The position numbers and the translations under genes are program-made. Below, piece after piece: positions 21,619 to 33,178 of a DNA stretch of 64,000 nucleotides. Origin of the DNA: Dugong dugon (taxonomy: Eukaryota > Chordata > Mammalia > Sirenia > Dugongidae); the NCBI GenBank assembly GCA_030035585.1, contig CM057472.1:93183601-93247600 (forward strand), read 5' to 3'. The notes under the pieces were generated by a model, which was not told the origin of the DNA, made no database searches, and saw only the letters and a list, made by a program, of their open reading frames with translations. Each line of letters starts with the position of its first letter. The stretch's first letter is position 1.

Positions 21619-24012
21619 GGTCAATGCGTTTTTATAACCAGTTAGAAACAATTCTAATAGCCTCATCTGTACTTCTAGAAAGGATATGTATGTACTGGTT
21701 CTAAGTATGGGCCACACAAAACCACAGTGCCTAAACACACAGCAGTACCCAGATCTGTGAAAGGGAAGTGTCATTTTGCCTCTGGAAAATGTAACAGTGC
21801 CAAAGCCTCAATGCAGTCTGCCTCCATTCCATGCACTTGGATAGTGCATAGTCTTCTTGTGCTAAATTCCAGTTCTCCATCTGCTCTCTTTGGGTCTTTA
21901 TCAACCTTGCTGGAGGAGAATGTCAATCAGTTTCAAGTACTATGCAACACTTAGATAAAACTAGATAAATATGGGCCTAGGAAAATTATTCTCCGTTATT
22001 TGAAAAACTCATTTTTATTTGTCCCTCTTTGGCACAATTTAAAATAAAATGATACCTGAGATAAATATTACAGCACTCATTCTATATAGTGATAGAGGTA
22101 TTTAACTAGTCCTTTTATTATTTTTTCCCCACAAGGTCATTCAAGTTGATAAATGAAAAAGCTTCTTAGGTAAAGCTTTTAACTTCCTGTGGCAGCATTT
22201 CCTATTACATAATAGTGATGCACATAGGCAAAACAAAGCTTTCCTGGGCTCTTTGTTAAGGGTGTGGATACGGATGTGAACATATCTGAATTTTTGGCTG
22301 AGTTTACTACCAAGTTTTTACTGAGTGAAGTCATTTTGGCTGATAATTCAAAGTGAGGAAAATCTAGACTATTTTGGTTTTGGACATGGAAGACAGAAAG
22401 GAAACAATGTCTTTCTAGCATTGATAATACATCTTAGCAGGCAAGACATTTAAGAAGATTCATAAGCATCTCTTGGATGTATGGAGTAGAAATCAATCAA
22501 AAAACATACTGAATTCCCAAGATATGCCAGCTGGTATGTTTTACACTATTGGAAACATATGGTAAACTTACTTCCCTCTATCAAAAAAAAAAATGTATTT
22601 ATATATATGTGTATATATATACTATAGACTTGCTGTAGTAAGAACAATGGCAGCAATTATAACTATGATTAGGTACCTACTGTGCAATTGTACTGTTCTA
22701 GCTGGTCTGTCAGTAGTTCTCAAGATTTTCTTCCACCTGAGCATTGACAAAGACAGAGGAGGGCAAAATCCTTCCTCATCAAATACACAGGACAGGAGCA
22801 GCCAGGGCTCTGTCACTCTCCTGGAAATACTAGTATTTCCAAACTGAAAATTTCTTTGAATTCCTTACTTTCAGCTTCTTACAGGTTAATTGTGCATGCT
22901 ATTCTATTCCGTAACATGACTTGACTTTTTTTTTTTTTTTTTTTTTGCTTCTTTTTACATACAATTTTTTTTCAGGTTAGTTAGTAAACATTTTTTATAA
23001 ATATTTTTAATCAAAAATAAACTCCTGAACCTATACCAGGTGATTTTACATATCCCTAGTGTCGTAAGTAAATGCTTCCTCATTCAATTCTTACTTTTCC
23101 TTTCCAAATTAGATCATAACAGTCTCTAAAATACATGACTCCTTCAAGACTCCAAGACTAGTGAGAAGAAAATTGAAAACTAGAGATTGAGTCTCCTGAC
23201 TCTTGTCTGCTGTGTTTTACCTGTAACCATAGGCCTTTCCATACACAAAGAAATGGCCTGAGGATGCCAAACGTGGTGATCCAAGATGAAGATCCTTGAT
23301 GACATAGTTAAGTCTGGAATAAAGGAAAAGGTTTTGAAACTAAAAAGGAAGCACAGTCCCTTTGATCTGTTCTACCCTCACAGGGAGCCCAGATGTTTCT
23401 CACAGCATGAGGAAGATGCCTCAGATGTTTGTATAATTCTTAATGTGAATTAATAAAATTCATTAATATCATATGTATATATTTATATAAATTTTCAAGT
23501 TGGCAGGTATCTTGCTTTGTTGACTATCATGTCCCCAGCATCAAAAATCATGCTTGGCATGTAACATGCACTCTATTTGTGTTGATTATTGGTGCTATTT
23601 TTATTTTATTTTATAGTTATATACTTTATGTGTTTAATAACTAAAATAAATATGTAACTAATTAAAGTTTAAATAAAATGATAACAATAAAGTAATGAAA
23701 ATAATAATTTTATTATTACCTTGTGGATGATTATAGCCTTGGTTGACAATATAAGCATAGCAGAACATTTACATACATCCAAATTTAAATTCAGAACACA
23801 ATTTTCATTAAGATTTCCCTTTGGAATTTTAAATATTTTATTTACAAACAAATATGAATCCATAACTTTTATTTCACTTTCTCGATTTATTATTATTTTA
23901 TTTCTTTTATTTTCATATCTGCCCATGAAGCTGTGCCCACTGGGGGTTGGGGGTGCTGCTACCGAACCACATTTCTAGGGGACTGAGTAGTGACCCCTAA
24001 TAGTAAGATATT
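21619..24012. other. Mostly unique AT-rich DNA
   Basis: Contains a TA/TG-rich microsatellite (about 22590-22622), a T-run (about 22927-22946) and a short L2-like tail (tgtccccagcatcaaaaatc .. gcttggcatgtaacatgc, 23530-23575). I see no coding gene. Confidence 0.5.
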
Positions 24013-24173
24013 GGAGCACTGGTGGCACAGTGATTAAGACTTCAGCTGCTAACCAAAACTTTGTCAATTTAAATCTACCAGCTGCTCCTCGGAAACCCTA
24101 TGGGGCAGTTCTATTCTGTCCTACATGGTCTCTATGAGTTGGAATCCACCCGATGGCAACAATTTGTTTGGTT
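24013..24173 (+). mobile_element. AfroSINE, short class (class a)
   Basis: Sense head ggagcactggtggcacagtg, gctgctaaccaaaactttg (A/B-box-like part), body tcggaaaccctatggggcag, tail tctatgagttggaatccacc and gatggcaac. Confidence 0.92.
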
Positions 24174-24639
24174 AAGGAGATATTACTTGATTAACTTGGA
24201 AAGACATGTGAATGAACAAAAAGATAAACCTTGAACAATGAGCTAACTCCTAGTGAGGGATAAAATTAATCGGTGTGGAAGAAAATCTTTACTGGCAATT
24301 TGGGTGGTTTTTTTGTGGAGGGGGAGACAATTGTTAAGCTGGTGTCTTTCAGCATCTCCTTTGGAATCCTTTCTTATTGCAGCGTGTCGTTCCTTTGGGG
24401 TAATCATGAAGCTTAGTTTTTATACCGAGGCAGGAGGCAGCAGGTATTAGAACTCAGAGCAAGACAATTCTCTTACAAACTATGATACAATCACTAGAAG
24501 GAGATGCCAAATTTCTTCATTTTAATCCTTAGTTTGTCAACAATAAAACTTAGAAGAGTCAGCTCTGAGACTTCTTTTATAGTGTAGAAAATGTAACCCT
24601 ACCCACTATTAAAGTTTAGCTAATTTTGTGAATTAATCT

Positions 24640-25205
24640 CTTGCTACTGTTACAAATTGCCACAAAATTTTGGGCTTAAGATAACACAGGTTTGTCATCT
24701 GTCAGTTTCTGTAGGTCAGTAGTCCAGCAGAGCTTTGCTTAGGGCCTCACAGGGCTGAAATCAGGGTCTTAGCAGGGCTGCACTCCTTTCTGGACACCAT
24801 GGGAATTAATAGGTTTCCAAGATTTCCAGCAAAATTCCATGCATGTAGTTGTAGGACTGAAGCCCTTATTTCCTTGCTGTTCATTGACTGTAGGATATTT
24901 TCATCTTCTAGAGGCTGCCACATTCTTTGGTGTGTGACTGGTCAAGTCCTTTTTTTCTTTAAATCTCTTGACATCCTCTTCTCTCTAAATTTTTCTTCTC
25001 CCTTCCTCTTCTGCTTTTAGAAAGTCATGTATTGTATTGGGCTTGCCTGGGTAAACCAGGATAATCTTATTATCTTAAGGTTATCTTATTAGCAACTTTA
25101 ATTATAGCTGCAATGCCCCGTTTGCCATGTTAGATAACATTCTCATGGTAGTAACACCAAGGGGAAAAAATCATGGGGGTCAAAATTTTGCCAACTTCAC
25201 TAATG
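24640..25205 (-). mobile_element. MaLR-type LTR, diverged
   Basis: On the + strand: ctactgttacaaattgccac, then cagtttctgtaggtcagtag, cttagcagggctgcactcc, tagaggctgccacattcttt, aaaccaggataatcttatta and gccatgttagataacattc. This is the reversed order of a MaLR-type (MLT/MST) LTR as I remember it. No internal region is present. Confidence 0.55.
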
Positions 25206-26133
25206 AAGGAGACTAGGATTTGGAAGATGATAATGTGAAGGTGTAAGAAGCAGAGAAGGAAACAAGAGAATGAGGTGACAGAGATTTGCCTTCATTTACC
25301 CTCCCAGTGCTTCTGTTTAGAAGAGAAAGATGACTTTGCTATATGGTTTAGCTTTCTCTATAAACCCTTATTTCTTTTATTGTGTGGATGTCGAATTTAA
25401 TGGCCAAAGTTCTTCCTTAAAGCCAGTTATGTCAGGGTGAGGTGAATCTGAGGGAGGAGTTAGAAGTTGAAAGGCCATGGGCTTGTCAAGCCAGCAGCTA
25501 AATGGAAAAGTTGGCAGCCACTCAAAGGTCTGCAGCTGTAAGAGGCTCAGTCAGCGAGGCATGAAGAGTGGACTCAGAGCAGGCCTTAAGTTACACTTAC
25601 AACAAAACTCAGCTACAAATGGCAGTGAGGCCAGAAGCCCCTGGTGGAAAGGAGCTATGGCTTAGAGTCCAGAAGGGGTTCTAACTGAAGGCAAGATGCT
25701 CAAATATGACAAAGGGATGCATAGTACTGTCTTTTCTTGCATTTTAGTCATATGTCATCTCAGGAAAAAGCTCAGGAAAAGGAGTAGTTATCTGAAGGTC
25801 TAATTCCTACCCCACCCCACAAGTCCAGCTTAGCATTTCCTGAAGGAACAATTGAAATTATCAGAATAGATAACGGTTAAACCAGTTTGGACTTTTAAAT
25901 AATTTGTTCTCCTGATAATCACTGTGTACGCGGCTTGGGAAAAGATTAGTGTGGTAAAGCACAGCTCTTAGAATATTTTTGGTAGAAATATTTTTTGAAG
26001 AAGGTAAAGGTTAGCTATTCTACATGCAAGTTAAAAGCACAGTTCAGGTGGATAAGCTTATACATTATTGAGTGTATGTGTGTGTGTAGGCATTTATGAC
26101 TCCACACAGACAATGTAGATTTATTTTATACAT
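25206..26133. other. Unique DNA, no gene seen
   Basis: Somewhat GC-richer around 25420-25680, with a 62-codon frame of no recognisable domain. Confidence 0.45.
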
Positions 26134-26225
26134 GTTGTTGGTAGCCACTGTCTGGTTATATTCGACTTGTGGTGATCTCATCCTCAATGGAATAAAACAC
26201 TGCCCAGTCCTGCACCATCTCCATG
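26134..26225 (-). mobile_element. RTE 3' end fragment
   Basis: Complement of the RTE tail: gttgttggtagccactgtct, then gacttgtggtgatctcatcc, aaaacactgcccagtcctgc and accatctcc. A 5'-truncated copy of an older subfamily, similar to 61877-61950. Confidence 0.75.
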
Positions 26226-26227
26226 AA

Positions 26228-26335
26228 ATGAAAAAATATATATATGTGTATATCTATATCCATGTCCATATTCATACCCATATTCACATCCATATTCATA
26301 TCCATATCTATATCTGTATCTATATCTATATATTT
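26228..26335. repeat. Imperfect hexamer repeat (ATATCC / ATTCAC type)
   Basis: Runs of 6-base units such as tatatctatatccatgtcca, ccatattcatacccatattc and ccatatctatatctgtatct. It abuts the RTE tail. A frame across it gives only alternating Ile/His/Tyr and is not a gene. Confidence 0.85.
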
Positions 26336-27285
26336 AATATGGGAAATGCCAAATTGCTTTACAATTGTAAGTTTATTTATTTGAACAATAGAGACTTTTT
26401 TAATTGTGGAAAAATCTTATCAGCCAGAGCACACTGCTGTGAAGTTAAATGTGCCAGTATGTGTTTAGGACTGCATAGAATATGCCCTCTAACATAATAA
26501 AATGTGTCCCCCAAAAGAACACACCCACTGAAAAATTAATTACAGTTTTTTTTTTTTTTTTTTTTTAAAGGACAGTCTTATCCTCAAGGGATTGCCAAGT
26601 GTCCTTAGGTAATCTTTATTATTTTGGTAACAAGCTTAAGGCAAAGAGAATTTAGCTATCAGGAATCTTCTGTACCACGCCTGGAGAGTTCCATTCCACA
26701 GTGTACAGTGCAAGATCAACACAGTGAATCAGTGTTGTAGAAAGTGACCACAATAAATATAAGCACTTCAGATGAATTTTAGTAGGTTCTTAGTGTTTAA
26801 TATATTTTCAAAACCTACCGTGTTTGCTTTGCTTGGCTATTCATTAAGACATGTCTGATTAAGATACAAGAGTCTATGCGCTGAAATATTTCACTAATGA
26901 GCAGAGCAAATGGAAATAAACGGTTGACACCTATAGGGTATTGTACCATTTTTATGTGTGGAAAATTGCATGGAATTCTGACACTTTTAGTATACTGCTA
27001 AAGAGGCACCTCACACATTATGCCATTGACTTTCCAATAAACCATTAAATACTTTTTTATTCCTAACACAACTACTTAACTGCTAGACCAACATAACCCT
27101 GCCTAAAGCCTCAGTAAATTTTACAGACATTTCCATCCCAAAGAGGTAGGATTCAATAGTCTGAGTGCAAAAATCATTATGTAGTGTGGGTTTCAAGCAA
27201 GCAGTTAGTGTCTTCTGAATTGATGGAATAAAACTCATTTTAACACGGTGTGTTCTTTTAGCATTTGCCTAGTTATTACAAAATA
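26336..27285. other. Unique AT-rich DNA
   Basis: A T-run at about 26546-26567 is the only notable feature. No gene is supportable. Confidence 0.5.
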
Positions 27286-27445
27286 AACCAAAAACCCACT
27301 GCCCTCGAGTCAATTCTGACTCATAGCAATCCTATAGGACAGAGTAGAACTGCCCCATAGGGTTTCTACTGAGCGACTGCTGGATCTGAACTGCCAACGT
27401 TTTGGTTAAAGCCAAGCTCTTAACCACTGCACTACCAGGGCTCTG
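27286..27445 (-). mobile_element. AfroSINE, class a, with target-site duplication
   Basis: Complement: aaaaacccactgccctcgag, actcatagcaatcctatagg, cagagtagaactgccccata, ttaaccactgcactaccagg and gctct. The flanks gttattacaaaata (27272-27285) and gttattacaaaaata (27446-27460) are a target-site duplication, which fixes both ends. Confidence 0.93.
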
Positions 27446-27460
27446 GTTATTACAAAAATA

Positions 27461-28254
27461 GGGGCAGCAAACTGTGGTTTGAGAATAGCTTTAGCATAAG
27501 AAACACAAACAAATACAATTTCAAAGAGAGAGTATATGCTTTGTCTTTCCCCACAGACTGTTGAGAAGACCAAAGAAGATAATGTATAAAAGTACAGACA
27601 ACTCATCAGTGCTATTTAAGTGCTCATTGATTCTCAGGCTTCTGGTATGTACCCTTCTGTAACTTAATTCTCTCACCACCTTACTTCTTAAGTATTTACA
27701 TTCTTTTTCACTGTATCTTTTTTCTATTTGTTTCTCTTAATGGTGCATCTGATGGATCTTTATCTCCATCTCTCTCCATGTATCTATATCTGTGTAGGTG
27801 TGTGTGGGTCTGACTCAGTCATTGATGTACACAGTTCGCGTACAAATAACTAGTTCGTTAAAAGATGGTGATGATGAGTGAGCATAGCTTAGAATAGGAA
27901 GGAAGAAAAACGAACTCGAGCCATTATATTACTAAAAAAAGCACCATGATATAAATTTAATTGGCAGTATTTTTTGTCTTTTCCTAGTTAGAATAGCACA
28001 AAATTAAGACTTTTTTATTTAGTCAATCAGACTAGATATTTAGTCAATGTCAGGCACTGAACTAGCTTCTGGGAATACAATAGGTAAAACATAAAGACTT
28101 TATACATTTTTGAACCTTATATTTAGTTGAAAGAATACACAAGACACTAATATCATATACATCTGGTTGCTTTTATACAATTTAGTCAAGATAGTTCTAA
28201 TCATGGAAACAAATCAGTTGAAATGGGCAAACAAGAAATCAACATATATATAAA
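27461..28254. other. Unique AT-rich DNA
   Basis: No gene; 28035-28140 has a weak resemblance to an old LINE remnant (gtcaggcactgaactagctt). Confidence 0.45.
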
Positions 28255-28380
28255 GGCCATATTCTATTTATCTACCTACCTACCTACCCACCTAACTACC
28301 TACCTTTCTATCTCTCTCTCTCTCTCTCTATTTATCTACCTACCTATCTGTCTTTCTATGTATCTTTCTATCAATCTATC
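28255..28380. repeat. Compound (CTAC)n/(CTAT)n/(CT)n microsatellite
   Basis: Long runs of ctacctac, ctctctct and ctatctac units. It directly abuts the start of the next LTR. Confidence 0.9.
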
Positions 28381-28832
28381 TGTTATAGATTGAGTTGTGT
28401 CCTCTGCCAAATACAAAACAAACAAAAAAATGTATTGAAGTCTGAAATCCTGTACTTGTGAATGTGACTCCTTTTGAAAATAGTGTCTTTGAAGATGTTT
28501 TTAAATTAACATGAAGTCATACTGGAGTAGGATGGGTCCTAACCCTATATGACTGGTGTTCTTATAAAAGAGGAGAAGATACATAGAGCCAGTGAGACAG
28601 AAGAAAGCTGGCTTTGTGACCCTCAGCTGCAAGCCAAAGGACACCTGGAGCTACCAGAAACTGGGAGAGAGATATGGAACAGATCCTCCCTCAAAACCTC
28701 AGAAGGAATCAACATGGTTGATTCCCTGATCTCAGACGCCATGCCTCCAGAAATCTGAGCCAATACACTTCTTTTCTTATCCCTCACCTAATTTGTGGTA
28801 TTTTATTATGGAAACCCTAAGAAACCAATACG
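28381..28832 (+). mobile_element. MaLR-type LTR
   Basis: Starts tgttatagattgagttgtgt, followed by tattgaagtctgaaatcctg, atgactggtgttcttataaa and cctccagaaatctgagcc. It ends with gtggtattttattatgg and aagaaaccaatac. This is the order of a MaLR LTR as I recall it. No internal sequence flanks it, so it is a solo LTR. No perfect terminal duplication was seen. Confidence 0.65.
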
Positions 28833-29520
28833 TTAACCAACACTCGGTCTGAAAATTTCTCAACACAAACTCTTAGCTTCAGTCCAAACCAATCTCCTTA
28901 TTGTTTAGACTATCACAACGATAAATTGTCCTTATGTTTATCCTTTTGTTTCCAGACCCACTTGCCCACTTTTTGCATTAAAAACAATTTTAATAGTCAC
29001 TATAAACCCCTATATTATGACTTTAAAAGTGGGCTGCCAGCACGAATACTAGTATCAATTTGCTGATCACAGATTATTATTAACTGTCAGCAAAAATGAG
29101 ATAACCTGATTCATATCATTGCTTGGCAGTGAAAAATGAAAGTATCACAGAAAAAATGTCATCAAATTCCCTGTTCTTTCCAACATTATCTTTTGCCTTC
29201 TGCTGTGTCACATCATCCTAAGGCTACATCCCAGCCAGAATTTATGACAAACTGCAGGGTTTCCTGGAGCCATTACCTCCTCATTCACTTCCAGTAGAGA
29301 AGAGACTGTGTGATTGGTCTGGTTGAGATCTCATGCCCACACTTGACCTTATTACTGTGGCCAGAAGGATGATAGGACAGGTGGCCTAGCTAAAGTCATT
29401 CACACAACTGCAGAAGTTAAGTGTGGTGTCAACTTCTCCACAATCATAGAACCCTCAAGATGAATATTTGGATATGTCAGGAAGTGGAAAGCTGATGGTG
29501 GTAGGAGGTGGGGGGGGTCC
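28833..29520. other. Unique or weakly repeat-like DNA
   Basis: Between 29220 and 29515 the sequence gattggtctggttgagatct .. tgcccacacttgacc resembles the end of an old LTR, but the family is not clear. No gene. Confidence 0.35.
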
Positions 29521-29522
29521 AC

Positions 29523-29689
29523 CAAAAAAAAAAAAACAAAAACCATTGCTGTTCAGTTGATTCTGACTCATAGCGACCTTGTAGTACAGAGTAGATTTGC
29601 CCTATAGGGTTTCCAAGGAGTAGCTGGTGGATTTGAACTGCTGACCTCTTGATTAGTAGCCATAGCTCTTAACCACTGAGCCACCAACC
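29523..29689 (-). mobile_element. AfroSINE, class a
   Basis: An A-run, then aaccattgctgttcagttga, tctgactcatagcgaccttg, ccctatagggtttccaagga and gctcttaaccactgagccac. Full-length short class, antisense. Confidence 0.92.
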
Positions 29690-31100
29690 AACATAGACTC
29701 TCGTTAAAGTCATGTACAGAAAATATTTTTTAAAAGAGGGAAAATATGACTCCAAAATTAAGTTCCCCAGAAAGAAATTTCAACTCACAAAAGCGTAACT
29801 GATTTAGTGAGCTTTTAACATTTCAAAATTAAGCTCATCGGTAAGTTAGTAAACTGCTGGGTTTTACTGTTTATTAGGAGAAATCCATAGGATTAGATAA
29901 GCTGCATTTTATAAAATTGTATACAGGAAATTCGCTTATACAAATCCATTTTGAAATAGCTTTAAAAGTTTTGGTACAAGCTCATACGTAACATGAGAAT
30001 ATTGTTTTCTAAAAATCTACTAATAATAGCCACAATCTATATGATACTAATAGTTCTGCTAAGTGCTGGATGTAATTTGTGCTTAGTCTATATGTAATTG
30101 ATAATTTCCAAACATGAAAAAAGAGTAAAGATTTAGTGTTAACACAGACCTAAATTGCATTTTTAAAATTTGAACTCCAAGACATCTTAAACTGGCTAGG
30201 AGCTCCAATCTTCTTCTCTAGTAAATAAGCTTCTGTTACTTTTTCACTCTGCATAAAAAACAATTTCATAAGATTTTTGGAGAATCAGTCTCTTGTCTGC
30301 TCGTTTATACATTCTCTGGAGTAAAGTTTCTACGTTGGCATAAATCTGTGGCTGCTTTTTCTTTAACAGTTAGACTAGATAATCTTGAAGTGTCCTTCTA
30401 AGACTCACATTCCACTTTCCTATAAAAGATGAATGGGCAATATGATCTAGAAACAAAGATCTCCAGGTCAGAGATAATTGCCAATGGGACGAAAGAGTAA
30501 ATTTTTTGTTTGAATAATTGCAAATAATATAACGAAAATTTCATGCTAATTCACTCAACATTCACAAAGTTTGGTCCCAATCACCTTGTTTATTGTTTTT
30601 AGCTGTAACACTAAGTAATCAATTTTCATCACGCCCAAGTAATTGGAAAATTTCTCTCTCACTTCCATCCTCCCCTGCCTCCCTCCCTTCCTGCCTTCAT
30701 TTCTCCCTCCCTCTTCTTTCTTCTTTCTTTCTTTTATCCTTTAACTGCAGTACAGTTTATCTAAATTATATTTCAGTGTTGCACTGACAGATATAACTGT
30801 ATTCCTTTCCATGATTGTCTACCAGACAATCCTCAGAAATATTCTAGGATGGAAGTTAAACTTCTCTAACAATTGCTATGTGCAAAGACGCCTCAAAACT
30901 TTCAAGAGTCTGAAACACATTGTTTTAATCTCATTGAGATGTCACTTTGTCCAAATACAAATAAATGTCTCATTTATCTCAATTCTTGACACACTGTCAA
31001 AACAACAGCAACAAAAACCATTGTTACAAGTTTCTTAGATAACATCACATTGTTCACAACATGACCGTAACCTCCAGACGAGTTTGGAAATTCTTCCTAA
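29690..31100. other. Unique AT-rich DNA
   Basis: A pyrimidine tract at about 30660-30740 (ctccctcccttcctgcc, then ttctttctttct) gives an artefactual Ser/Leu-rich frame. No gene is seen. Confidence 0.5.
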
Positions 31101-31104
31101 CAAA

Positions 31105-31160
31105 CTGATCTATCAATCTATCAATCTATCAATCTATCTATCTATCTATATCTATACATT
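31105..31160. repeat. (ATCT)n/(ATCA)n microsatellite
   Basis: Repeated atcaatct and then atctatct units. Confidence 0.9.
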
Positions 31161-31622
31161 TTACCACTTGAGAACTAATGAGTGAGGGCAGAGCCCATGG
31201 CTTTGGTAGTATTTTCTACCATACATTCAAGTTCATTCAGCATGTCAGTTCGACAATTTGTAATATGTCACCTTCAAAAATTGAACAAACCAGACAACAG
31301 AGCACTTGCACTACAAAGAACTTAGGTTTTTTTTTCTAACCAACCTGCCATTACTAGCTAAACTGCTTTGACCTTTGTTCCCCACAAATCCTACACCTGG
31401 ATCAATTCCAATTTCTATTTTGTTTGTTCATCAGAAACTGTTTTATTAGCTAAGCCATACACACAAAGACTTTTTCATTTAAAGATCTTGTCTCTTTATC
31501 CAAATGTTTTTATTATTGACTCAAGGGTTACTGAATATTTAAGGGTGTTCTTTTTTTTTTTTTTAGAAAAAGATTCTTGTAGTGTATTAGGAAAGCAATT
31601 GTTCCTCAGTAAATTGAATTAT
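31161..31622. other. AT-rich DNA, nothing recognised
   Basis: Includes a T-run at about 31551-31564. No gene. Confidence 0.45.
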
Positions 31623-31777
31623 CGAATTGAATTGGATTGACACAATGACTGCAACAAGGAGCTCAAGCATAACGATAGTTGTAAGGATGGTGCAGGACTG
31701 GGCAGTGCTTCGTTCTGTTGTTAATAGGGTTGCTATGAGTCAGAACCAAGTTGATGTCACCTAAAAACAACAATAAC
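31623..31777 (+). mobile_element. RTE 3' end with 12-bp target-site duplication
   Basis: Sense tail: acacaatgactgcaacaagg, ggatggtgcaggactgggca, gtgcttcgttctgttg, ggttgctatgagtcagaacc and a caacaata end. The flanks aaattgaattat at 31611-31622 and 31778-31789 match exactly, so this 155-base, 5'-truncated insertion is precisely bounded. Confidence 0.92.
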
Positions 31778-31986
31778 AAATTGAATTATTAATTATTTAT
31801 TTCTAAATCCAAACACTTCATTTCCACATAATGTTCTTTGGTATAAATAAAGCATAAATGCCTAAAGTCAGAAGAACTGTCAATTAACACTCATGAATGA
31901 AATCATGAATGTCTGTATACAAACACACAAAATGTGACAAACTTGAATGTATTCAATTTTTGGTGTTATACCCTCTCCTTGCTCTT

Positions 31987-32194
31987 GGAGTATCTGGGTG
32001 GTACAAACAGTTAAGCACTCTACTACCAAACCAAAGTTTGATGGTTCCAACCCACCCAAAAGTGCCTGGGAAGAAAGATTTGGTGATCTGCTTTCAGAAG
32101 GTAACAGTGTTGAAAACCCTCTGGAGTGTAGTTTACTCTGCACACATGGGGTTGCCATGAATAGAAACCAACTTGGGGGCAACTAGTTTGATTT
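31987..32194 (+). mobile_element. AfroSINE, class b
   Basis: Sense head ggagtatctgggtggtacaa, then ttccaacccacccaaaagtg, gggaagaaagatttggtgat, gttgaaaaccctctggagtg, and tail gcacacatggggttgccatg. Confidence 0.9.
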
Positions 32195-32529
32195 TGATTG
32201 ATATCCCACTGCCTTGCCTTTCTAAGGAAGAAAAATTCATGTGTTCTTGTTCAGGTTCCTCATCTTTCTTGGAGACACAGAATCCTAGTAATGAAACAAC
32301 AGAAAAATTGAAAGAAAACAGAGGAACTATAGATCCATGAACAAGCAACTGAGTCAGAGAAGAGATATAAGTAATTTAGCTTGGACTGGATTTGTCAAAC
32401 AGTCATCAGAAACTTGGGGTGAGAAAGACATAGGATCAGCTGCATGGAGAGTGAGTCTGGAAGTTAAATATATACATATATTTATATATATTAAGGCATT
32501 TTTACTTATTTTGTATATGATACTTGCTA
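32195..32529. other. Unique DNA
   Basis: No feature apart from a TA-rich run at about 32465-32495. Confidence 0.45.
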
Positions 32530-32799
32530 TGAGATGACTAAAACAAGGATGTTAAATTGCTTTTAAGCTATATTGCATGGTAAGTTGATATTTATTTGAC
32601 TCGAACCTTATCATGTCAAGACAGGGCCATAGGCAATGAGGTATTATGCAGGTTACATATAGTGACGTTTATATTTACAGACCTTTAATGGTGGTTACTT
32701 CTCATGAGAAAATTGAGGAGAGGTGAGAGATTTCTATATTTACCCACTGCATGTCCATATAATGAATATTTTAAGCAAACATACATTACTTTTGAATAA
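32530..32799 (+). repeat. Duplicated ~270-bp segment, copy 1
   Basis: Collinear with 46831-47098 over its whole length. Shared words include ttaaattgcttttaag, catgtcaagacagggcca, gtattatgcaggttacatat and aatgaatattttaagcaaac. It contains no AfroSINE or RTE sequence. The right half is reminiscent of old L1/HAL1 3' regions, but the family is not established. Confidence 0.8.
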
Positions 32800-32906
32800 G
32801 CTAATAAACATATTTTCTATGTATTATGGAGCCTAGTACATTGACTTGTTCTTTTTTTAAAAATCATCTTAGTAATTATCATCCAATAATGAGACAATTA
32901 TCGATT

Positions 32907-33178
32907 TGTTTTTGTTGTTGCTGTTAGGTGCCATGAAGTTAGTTCCAATTCATACTGACCCCATATAAAACAGAACAAAATGCTGCCCAGTCCTGTGCCA
33001 TCCTCACAACTGTTGCTATGTTTGAGACCGTTGTTGCAGCCACTGTGCAGTCTATCTCATTGAGGGTCTTCCTCTTTTTTGTGGACCCTCTACTTTACCA
33101 AGCATGATGTTCTTCTATAGTAATTGGTTCCCTATTGATAACATGTCCAAAATAAGAAAGATGAAGTCTCACCGTGAT
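32907..33178 (-). mobile_element. RTE 3' end
   Basis: Complement: gttgttgctgttaggtgcca, aattcatactgaccccatat, aacaaaatgctgcccagtcc, tctatctcattgagggtctt, ccctctactttaccaagc and gatgaagtctcacc. 5'-truncated. Confidence 0.88.

Noticed and set aside
26096..26497. 133-codon frame with alternating Ile/His/Tyr
   Set aside because: It is a translation of the hexamer microsatellite plus flanks.
28255..28380. Regularly repeated short units, considered as a CRISPR-like array
   Set aside because: The units are 4-base microsatellite repeats with no spacers, and the context is a mammalian genome.
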